Origin: Henckelia pumila | Lineage: Eukaryota > Streptophyta > Magnoliopsida > Lamiales > Gesneriaceae | Length of the DNA stretch: 64,000 bases | Assembly (NCBI RefSeq): GCF_033568475.1 | Contig: NC_133123.1 | Span: forward strand, 54,691,522-54,755,521 | Direction: 5' to 3' | In this document: piece after piece, positions 57,391 through 64,000 of the stretch | Numbering within the stretch: position 1 is the stretch's first letter | Layout of the letters: the number at the start of each line of letters is the position of its first letter | Notes under the pieces: model-generated | Databases searched by the model: none | What the model saw: only the letters and a program-made list of their open reading frames with translations | What the model was told of the DNA's origin: nothing | Translations under genes and position numbers: made by a program

Positions 57391-57403
57391 AAGTGGGGGA
57401 GAA
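57391..57403 (+). other. E6 polypurine tract
   Basis: aagtgggggagaa directly before the 3' LTR start at 57404, preceded by cgaggacgaaatatct. Confidence 0.9.
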
Positions 57404-58744
57404 TGTAGTAGCCCGTGCCCTAATTGAGCAATTAAAGGATTAATGCTAATTAATTGAATTAGGCATTGGACGGATCGGAAGCTCCGAAGGCACGATCGGA
57501 AGCTCCGAACAGGATCGGAAGCTCCGATGAGTGATCGGAGGCACCGATCGATATTACGTCAGGCATGAAGTGTGGTTGGATCGGAAGCTCAGATCAGGAC
57601 CGGAGGCTCCGATCACCCCTATCCGGAGTCATCAAGTGATATTTTGACACGTGGCAGATCAGGATCTTCGGAAGCTCCGATGACAGGATCGGACGTTTCG
57701 TTCGAGGTTCGGACGTTCCGATCGAGGATCGGAGGCTCCGATCGTTGTCTATAAATAGAAGGCCGAGGCTTCATTTCTCCTTGCCAATTCCGGATTTCCT
57801 CTCTATTTCTAGTCATATTCGAGTTGTTCTAGCCTTCCTAGGCTTGAACCGGGAGTCGTCTAGACGTTCGGTAGTCGTAGCGGAGTTGTGCCCAAGTTCT
57901 GGAGGCATCGACATCAAAGGGCTAACGACGGACGAAGGTATAGCTTTTGCTCCCTATAACTATTTAGGAGTATGCAATAGCTTAGTTAAGGCTTTTAGAG
58001 CACTTTAATGATAGTAGTATCATTTGGCAGTGTAGAGCAGACTATAGGCGTGGACCTAGAGTTGGTAGAGCTTTCACTGTTTTGAGGTACGAAAGTACTG
58101 TTCGAGATATCCTGACTGAGTATGCATGTATTATGTGACTGCATGATTTATATGCCATGATATTATGCTGCATTCATTTGCATCTTGTTGTATCTCTTTC
58201 GAGATGTCTGTTAGTAGGGTTGTACCCTATCCTGTTAGTGGATGGACTTCCATCGATTTGGGTCCGGCGTATCCACGGTTATCTCGGTATGGGAGCCACC
58301 TCCTGAAGCGACGGCACAGCGTGCTACATACCAGGGCCCGGTCTGTCTCTGTTATCTGATCCTTGACCTCGAGTCTATAAGGAGTTCACTTTGCATGCAT
58401 GTATACTCATACTCTCGCACTGAGCGTTTTATGCTCACGTCTCGTACTCTGTATTTTCTGGACACCCTATTCCATGGGGCAGGTTTGCGATTGGACGAGG
58501 AGGGTGGATCCAGGAGGGGCTAGTCAGTGGTTGGCCAGCTGGAGCTTCGTCTAGGTTTTATTACTATTGGTTGGGTTTATACAGCTATTCGATTTGGTTG
58601 TACATTATTGGATAATTACAGATTCCTTTACTTGGGATTGTATAATGTTATTGGATTCCGCAGTCTTATTCTCATATCTGTTTAATTAAGTTAATTGCAT
58701 GCATAAGTTCTGTTTAGTAGGTGATCCGAGTAAGGGTCACTACA
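57404..58744 (+). repeat. E6 3' LTR
   Basis: 1341 bp, partner of 51450-52790 at about 1.3% difference. The palindrome array is at about 57475-57746 and the TATA-like box at 57749-57757. It ends at target duplication taacc (58745-58749). Confidence 0.94.
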
Positions 58745-58936
58745 TAACCAGTTCTCCGCATCCTCCGGAGACTCACCTCCAACTAAGGGCTTAGGACCCA
58801 TAGCTAAGAATCGACGCACAGTGAAACGCTCATCGTCATGATGACGATGACGCCGTTCTCGACGAGGCTCCCGGTCGGCATCACCCCAACGCCCACCAAC
58901 ACTACCATGAGAACTCCGGTCGTCACGATTTGCCAT
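58745..58936 (-). pseudogene. E5 gag, first part (cut off by E6)
   Basis: On the minus strand it starts at 58936 with MANRDDRSSHGSVGGRWGDA and runs to ...EDAENWL, where E6 interrupts it. It is a basic, low-complexity N-terminus typical of this family's gag, nearly identical to the E6 gag start. Confidence 0.9.
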
Positions 58937-58985
58937 CTACAAAAATACCTCAAGATGAGACTAAATCCCAAAAATTCTTTTGCAT

Positions 58986-58997
58986 GCTCTGATACCA
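58986..58997 (-). other. E5 primer-binding site
   Basis: On the minus strand TGGTATCAGAGC, four bases inside the right (5') LTR. Confidence 0.94.
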
Positions 58998-59001
58998 TAA
59001 A

Positions 59002-60318
59002 TGTAGTGACCCTTACCCGTATCACCTACTAAACAGAACTTATGCATGCAATTAACTTAATTAAACAGATATCAGAATAAAACTGCGGAAACCATAAACA
59101 ATATACAATCCCAAGTAAAGGAATCTGTAATTTATCCAATAATATACAACCAAATCGAATAGCTGTATCAACCCAAACAATAGTAATAAAACCTAAGCGA
59201 AGCTCCAGCTGGCCAACCACTGACTAGCCCCTCCTGGATCCACCCTCCTCATCCAATCGCAAACCTGCCCCATGGAATAGGGTGTCCAGAAAATACAGAG
59301 TACGAGACGTGAGCATAAAATGCTCAGTACGAGAGTATGAGTATACATGCATGCAAAGTGAAATCCCTATAGACTCGAGGTCAAGGATCAGATAACAAAG
59401 ACAGACCGGGCCCTGGTATGTAGCACGCTGTGCCGTTGCTTCAGGAGGTGGCTCCCATACCGAGATAACCGTGGATACACCGGACCCAAATAGATGGAAG
59501 TCCATCCACTAACAGGATAGGGTACAACCCTACTAACAGACATCTCGAAAGAGATACAGCAAGATGCAAATGAATGCAGCATAATATCATGGCATATAAA
59601 TCATGCAGTCACATAATACATGCATACTCAGTCAGGATATCTCGAATAGTACTTTCGTACCTCAAAATAGTGCAAGCTCTACCAACTCTAGGTCCACGCC
59701 TATAGTCTGTTCTACACTGCCAAATGATACTACTATCATTAAAGTGCTCTAAAAGCCTTAACTAAGCTATTTCATACTCCTAAATATTTATAGGAAGCAA
59801 AATCTATACCTTTGTCCGTCGTTAGCCCTTTGATGTCGATGCCTCCAGAACTTGGGCACAACTCCGCTATGACTACCGAACGCCTCGCCGACCACCTGGT
59901 CAAGCCTAGGAAGGCTAGAACAACTCGAATAGACTAGAAAGGAGAGTGAAACACTCGGAATTGGCAATTGGAAATGAAGCCCTCTATTTATAGACAACGA
60001 TCGGAACTTCCGATCCTTGATCGGAACGTCCGAACCTCGATCGGAACGTCCGATCCTGCCATCGGAGCTTCCGAAGATCCTGATCTTCCATGTGTCAAAA
60101 TATCACTTGTTGACTTCAGATAGGGGTGATCGGAGCTTCCGATCCAACCACACGTCATGCCTGACGTAATATCATCGGTGATTCCGATCGCTCATTGGAG
60201 CTTCCGATCCTGTTCGGAGCTTCCGATCGTGCCTTCGGAGCTTCCGATCCGTCCGATATCCAATTTATTTAATTAGCATTAATCCTTTAATTACTCAATT
60301 AGGGTACGGGCTACTACA
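59002..60318 (-). repeat. E5 5' LTR (right)
   Basis: 1317 bp, partner of 45737-47077 at about 3% difference plus two small deletions, one within the palindrome array. It ends ctactaca at 60318, followed by target duplication aggta. Confidence 0.93.
59998..60250 (-). promoter_or_regulatory. E5 5' LTR: array of imperfect palindromes upstream of TATA
   Basis: The same array as in the left LTR but one unit shorter (a deletion near 60128-60145). tgacgt/acgtca motifs lie near 60152-60167. Confidence 0.6.
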
Positions 60319-60323
60319 AGGTA

Positions 60324-60436
60324 CTTCGTAACAAGCGTATACCATTGGTGATGGTACAGTGGCAGTGCAGAGGTACAGAGGAAGCTACTTGGGAGTTAGA
60401 GAGCTGGATGCGAGCCGAGCACCCCGAGTTATTTTG
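60324..60436 (+). pseudogene. E4 pol, last part (beyond E5)
   Basis: The tail NKRIPLVMVQWQCRGTEEAT, then WELE, ends in EHPELF. This is the chromodomain-like tail matching E3, E5 and E6. It directly follows the right target duplication of E5. Confidence 0.88.
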
Positions 60437-60560
60437 AGATTTTGTACTTTTTTGTATCAAGTTTGTACTTGTTCGGTTGTAATAAAGAACATTAGTGTTG
60501 AGTTCTGTACTATTACTCTAACTTTAATTTCGAGGATGAAATTTCATAAGTGGGGGATAA
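60437..60560 (+). other. E4 3' untranslated stretch and polypurine tract
   Basis: Short non-coding stretch with cgaggatgaaat and ending in aagtgggggataa (about 60548-60560), directly before the 3' LTR. Confidence 0.8.
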
Positions 60561-61974
60561 TGTAGTAACCCGTAACCCAAAAAAGAGATTAAGGAAATTA
60601 ATCATATTTAAATTTCAAATGTTCTGATGGCCCGATGAGAAGGCCGGAGGATCTGAAGATGTTCGGACGATTCGAAGTGACGTTCGAAGTCTCCGATCGC
60701 GTTCGGACGGTCCGTCGGCAGGATCGGAGGGCCTGAACAGGGTTAGGGCTTGCGTCATCGAATACGTCAGCAAGGTGATGTCATGGCTGATGTCACTGAT
60801 GGGACTTCGGAGGACCCAAAGTCAGGATCGGACAATCCGATCATGTTCGGAGGCTCCGAACAGGGTTCGGACGGCCCGAACTTCGCCTATAAATATGAGG
60901 GCCGAGAGTTCATTTGAGGTGCACCAATTCCTCTCTTCTTTCTCTACTCCTAGGCCTTATAACTCAGATCTAGGGAGATCTAGGCGTCCTATGGAAAATC
61001 CGAAAGTGGCGCAACGATCTAGGCATCGTAGCGGAGCTGTGGCCTAGTTTTGAGACTATCGACAGCAAAGGGATAACGACGAACGCATGTATAACTTTGG
61101 CATCCTAAAAATATTTAGGATTATGCATTAGCTTAGTTAAGGCTTTTAGAGCTTAATTAATGATGCATGGGTATTTGCATTGTAGTAGCAGTAGACTGGA
61201 CTAGTAGGCTTGGAGTCTAGACCAGCGGAGCTAGGTTTGACCAGCAGTGTTAGAGGTACATAAGTACTGACTGAGATAGCCGGCATGATAAATATGCTTA
61301 TATGTTGCATGATTATGTGCTACGTGTTTAACCATGTTTTACGGCTTTAGCACATGCATATTTTTACGGTAGACTGCATCTGGTATGATGTGAGTCATGA
61401 CAAGTTTCCATCGGTGATGAGTTACTCCTTATGGATTCTTGTCTGGGGACACTCAGCCCCTGGTTTTGCTATCACTAGGAGCGACCACGACGGTGGAGTA
61501 GACGCTATAGTGGATAGGGGAATACACGAGTACCCCGCAGAGTAGCTCTCTCAGCACAGTATTGTGTGTTCATGGCACCCTGAGTAGACTGTTTTACCCA
61601 GTGATTTTAAATCATTTGTTTGCTGCATATTAGTTTATATATCATTGCTTCGTATTGAGTGTTGTCGCTCACGCCCCTGTGTTTGGTATTTGTGGTATAC
61701 CTTGTGGCAGGACAGGTTTGAGGTTGGACGGTCCAAAAGGCTCTCAGCAGGAGTGAAGTCTCGAGAGTGTGGAGTTTTAGAGGGTAGGGATTTGTTTACC
61801 CTGAACCATCGATTTGGTTGTATAATGGTATTTATACATTTGTGTTATCATCGGTTGTATTCTGCCGATTGGATTTGTTGTACTTTTAAGTATCCGCTCC
61901 TTACGCTTTATGTTTTATGAATGCGCTTAAATTATAACTCTGATTAGATAGTGGATCCGGGTTAGGTCACTACA
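60561..61974 (+). repeat. E4 3' LTR
   Basis: 1414 bp, partner of 39906-41319, with the same length but clearly diverged. The palindrome array is at 60642-60880, a TATA-like tataaata lies near 60889-60896, and the conserved block at about 61066-61158. It ends GTCACTACA at 61974. Confidence 0.92.
60642..60880 (+). promoter_or_regulatory. E4 3' LTR: array of imperfect palindromes upstream of TATA
   Basis: Counterpart of 39989-40226. Several units have drifted since insertion while others (cggaggctccga, ttcggacggcccgaa) are unchanged. Confidence 0.58.
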
Positions 61975-62020
61975 AGGACTAGGATGGATGACCCCCTGAG
62001 AAGTCCTCGTGTTGCACCCC
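61975..62020 (+). pseudogene. 5S rRNA gene unit 23, 3' part
   Basis: It begins with the right target duplication aggac (one change from agtac), then continues TAGGATGGATGACCCCCTGAGAAG...GCACCCC. It holds box C without the 5' half. Confidence 0.93.
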
Positions 62021-62370
62021 TTTTTCATTAATTTCTTTTTTTTTTACTCGTAATACTTGTTCCTCCGATTCCATGCCGTTCTATTCCCGACTCTTTCAGT
62101 CCAATCCACGGATATAAAAGATGCAATAGATTGAATCACACGACGTGGACGTGCAATCAGGGTGACGCGGGCCGCTTCGGAGGGTCCCAGGGCGCCCTAC
62201 GGGAAAAACGACCAGAAAGACCATCTCCGGGTTGGAATTTGAGATTCTCCGTCTCTTAGACTGAGATGTGCGTCGTAGGTATCGAGTCGAGCTTCGCGTT
62301 TGAAAGTGCAGCGCCTGTTCCTCCAATCCGCAATTCAAGAGACAAAACAATTAAGAATTCATTCACTGTT

Positions 62371-62489
62371 GGTTGCGATCATACCAGCACTAATGCATCG
62401 GATCCCATCAGAACTCCGAAGTTAAGCATGCTTGGGCGAGATCTATACAAGGATGGGTGACCACCTGGTAAGTCCTCGTGTTGCACCCC
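62371..62489 (+). rRNA. 5S rRNA gene, unit 24 (short-spacer subfamily)
   Basis: Full-length. Changes are GGTTGC, GCATCGG, GCATGC, GCGAGATCTATACAAGG and GACCACCTGG. The spacer deletion junction is at about 62298. It shares GCATCGG, GAGATCT and GACCACC with units 14 and 18. Confidence 0.93.
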
Positions 62490-62889
62490 TTTTTCATTAA
62501 TTTGTTTTTTTATTACTCGTACTTCTTGTTCCTCCGATTAATTATCGTCCTATTCCCGACTCTTTCAGTCCAATCCGCGGATATAAATTATGCAATAGAC
62601 TGAATCACATGACGTGGACGTGCGATCTGGGTGACGCGGGCCGCTTTGGTGGGTCCCAGCGCACCCTACAGGAAAAACGACCCGAAAGACCATCTTCGAG
62701 TTGGAATTTGTGCATCTCCATCTCTTAGATCGAGATGCGCACTATAGGTATCGAGACGAGCTTTGCTTGAGTAGGCTAAAGCTCCCGTAACTCTCAGCCG
62801 ATCGAAAGTTATGTCCGTTTGAAAGTGCAGCACCTGTTCCTCCGATCCGCAATTCAAAAGACAAAACAACAAAGAATTCATTCACTGTT

Positions 62890-63008
62890 GGGTGCGATCA
62901 TACCAGCATTAATGCACCGATCCCATCAGAACTTCGAAGTTAAGCGTGCTTGGGGGAGAGCAGTACTAGGATGGATGATCCCGCTGGGAAGTCCTCGTGT
63001 TGCACCCC
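62890..63008 (+). rRNA. 5S rRNA gene, unit 25
   Basis: Near full-length. It has a one-base loss in CACCGATCCC and a one-base gain in ATCCCGCTGGG that cancel in length. Other changes are GCATTAATG, ACTTCG, GGGGGAGAG and ATGGATGATC. Unlikely to be fully functional. Confidence 0.93.
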
Positions 63009-63410
63009 TTTTTCATTAATTTCTTTTTTTATTACTCGTACTTCTTGTTCCTCCGATTCCTCGCCGTCCCATTTTCCCGACACTTTCAATCCAATCCGCG
63101 GATAGAAAAGATGCAATAGACTGAATCACACGACGTGGATGTGCGATCTGGGTGACACGGGCTGCTTCGGTGGGTCCTAGCGCGCTCTACGAGAAAAATG
63201 ATCCGAAAGACCATCTCCGGGTTGGAATTTGTGTGTCTCCGTCTCTTAGACCGAGATGCGTGCTATAGATATCGAGACGAGCTTCGCGTGAGCAAACTGA
63301 AGCTCCCGTAAATCTCAGAAGATCAAAAGTTATGTCCGTTTGAAAGTGCAGCGCCTGTTCCTCCGATCCTCAATTCGAGAGACAAAACAACAAATAATTC
63401 ATTCACTGTT

Positions 63411-63528
63411 GGGTGCGATCATACCACTACTAATGCACCGAATTCCATCAGAACTCCAAATTTAAGCGTGCTTGGGTGAGAGCAGTACTAGGATGGGTGA
63501 CCCCTGGGAAGTCCTCGTTTTGCACCCC
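63411..63528 (+). rRNA. 5S rRNA gene, unit 26
   Basis: 118 nt, with one C lost in GTGACCCCTGGG. Changes are ACCACTACTAATG, ACCGAATTCC, CTCCAAATTTAAG, GGGTGAGAG and CGTTTTGC. CTCCAAATTTAAG is shared with unit 14. Confidence 0.93.
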
Positions 63529-63927
63529 TTTTTCATTAATTTCTTTTTTTATTACTCATACTTATTGTTCCTCCGATTCCTCGCCGTCCTATTCCCGACT
63601 CATACAGTCCAATCCTCAAATAGAAAAGATGTAGTAGACTGAATCACACGACGTGGACTTACGATCTGGGTGACGCGGGCCGCTTCAGTGGGTCCCAGCG
63701 CGCCCTACGGGAAAAATGACCCAAAAAACCATCTCTGGGTTGGAATTTGTGCATCTCCGTCTTTTAGACGAGATGTGCGCTATAGGTATCAAGACGAGCT
63801 TCGTGTGAGAATGCTGAAGCTCCCGTAACTCTCAGCCGATCGAAAGTTATGTCCGTTTGAAAGTGCAGCGCCTATTCCTCAGGTCCGCTATTCGAGAGAC
63901 AAAACAACAAAGAATTATTTCACTGTT

Positions 63928-64000
63928 GGGTGCGATCATACCAGCACTAATGCACCGGATCCCACCAGAACTCCGAAGTTAAGCGTGCTTGGGCGAGAGC
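63928..64000 (+). rRNA. 5S rRNA gene, unit 27 (cut by window edge)
   Basis: The first 73 nt are present and nearly identical to consensus (one change, CCCACCAG). The rest lies outside the window. Confidence 0.93.

Larger units (their letters stand above)
51450..58744 (+). mobile_element. E6: Ty3/gypsy chromovirus (Tekay-like), youngest and best-preserved copy
   Basis: 7295 bp with both LTRs (1341 bp each), primer-binding site, gag-pol, polypurine tract and perfect target duplication taacc. An eye count finds about 18 differences between the LTRs (about 1.3%). At an assumed 1.3e-8 substitutions per site per year this is about 0.5 million years. It sits inside E5, a copy of its own family, in the opposite orientation. 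It is structurally whole but its coding part is broken, with about four or five breaks. Confidence 0.95.
45737..60318 (-). mobile_element. E5: Ty3/gypsy chromovirus (Tekay-like), same family as E6
   Basis: On the minus strand it runs TGTAGTAGCCCGTACCC...GGTCACTACA with target duplication aggta. The left (3') LTR is 1341 bp and the right (5') LTR 1317 bp. Its own interior is about 4.6 kb (47078-51449 plus 58750-59001). E6 is inserted in its gag, with target duplication taacc at 51445-51449 and 58745-58749. LTR divergence by eye is about 3% plus two small deletions in the right LTR. Broken, with roughly five breaks besides the E6 insertion. Confidence 0.94.
39906..61974 (+). mobile_element. E4: Ty3/gypsy chromovirus (Tekay-like), outer member of nest 2
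   Basis: The termini are TGTAGTAACCC...GTCACTACA. The target duplication is agtac at 39901-39905 and aggac at 61975-61979 (one mismatch). The 5' LTR is 39906-41319 and the 3' LTR 60561-61974, both 1414 bp. Its own interior is about 4.7 kb (41320-45736 plus 60324-60560), interrupted by E5 near the 3' end of pol. The LTRs differ by roughly 10% in their first 240 bp and by less further in, so it is clearly older than E6. The coding part is broken, with roughly ten breaks. Confidence 0.93.
61980..64000 (+). repeat. 5S rDNA tandem array, segment III (units 23-27)
   Basis: Gene starts are at 62371, 62890, 63411 and 63928. The period into unit 24 is 469 bp after subtracting the nest, matching the short-spacer subfamily. 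The others are 517-521 bp. The array runs off the right window edge. Confidence 0.95.

Noticed and set aside
58691-58936. An 81-codon minus-strand frame beginning with a gag start
   Set aside because: It is the first part of E5 gag running into the LTR of E6, an insertion by-product rather than a gene.
6596-64000. CRISPR-like or satellite interpretation of the regular repeats
   Set aside because: The 518-bp period and the conserved 5S gene with its terminator fully explain the regularity. CRISPR arrays do not occur in plant nuclear DNA.
1-64000. A novel host gene cluster or defence system
   Set aside because: On both strands every long frame belongs to an LTR element and everything else is 5S rDNA or LTR. 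I see no host protein gene, tRNA or other system in this window.

Overview
This is plant nuclear DNA, most likely from a eudicot, and it is heterochromatic in character. It holds a decayed tandem array of 5S rRNA genes broken up by LTR retrotransposons. The evidence is 27 recognisable copies of a roughly 119-nt plant 5S gene, all on the + strand at a period of about 518 bp, together with Ty1/copia and Ty3/gypsy elements whose primer-binding sites match plant initiator tRNA-Met. I found no host protein-coding gene.

Layout. (1) 1-6568: most of a Ty1/copia element (its 5' LTR lies left of the window), inserted 27 bp upstream of a 5S gene. (2) 6569-9758: 5S units 1-7. (3) 9759-31576: a three-deep gypsy nest splitting 5S unit 7. 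E1 (+, 9759-31576) contains E2 (+, 11124-24288) inside its 5' LTR, and E2 contains E3 (-, 11894-18861) inside its own 5' LTR. (4) 31577-39905: 5S units 7 (3' part) to 23 (5' part). (5) 39906-61974: a second three-deep gypsy nest splitting 5S unit 23. E4 (+) is interrupted in its pol 3' end by E5 (-, 45737-60318), and E5 is interrupted in gag by E6 (+, 51450-58744), a copy of the same family in the opposite orientation. (6) 61975-64000: 5S units 23 (3' part) to 27, the last cut by the window edge. All six gypsy ends were placed by TG...CA termini and 5-bp target-site duplications (agatc, gtatg, atcga, agtac/aggac, aggta, taacc). Removing the length of each nest leaves the 5S period at about 520 bp or at the known short-spacer length of 469 bp, so both nests are clean insertions.

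Age order. Nesting gives E1 before E2 before E3, and E4 before E5 before E6. LTR divergence counted by eye agrees for the second nest: about 1.3% for E6, about 3% for E5, and more for E4. E6 is the youngest and best-preserved gypsy copy, though broken. E1, E2 and E3 have badly decayed interiors.

No two of the 5S copies are identical. They carry substitutions, two 5'-truncated genes, one duplicated spacer and a distinct subfamily (units 14, 18 and 24) in which a 49-50-bp spacer deletion travels with diagnostic gene changes. This looks like an unhomogenised, probably largely silent 5S block. The observations most worth following up are the two independent gypsy insertions within 5 bp of each other in the 5S internal promoter, the arrays of CGGAnGcTCCGa imperfect palindromes upstream of the LTR TATA boxes in three gypsy families, a block of about 85 bp conserved across those LTRs, the hairpin-forming GC blocks in the E1 and E2 LTRs, and the roughly 5.7-kb inverted repeat made by E5 and E6.
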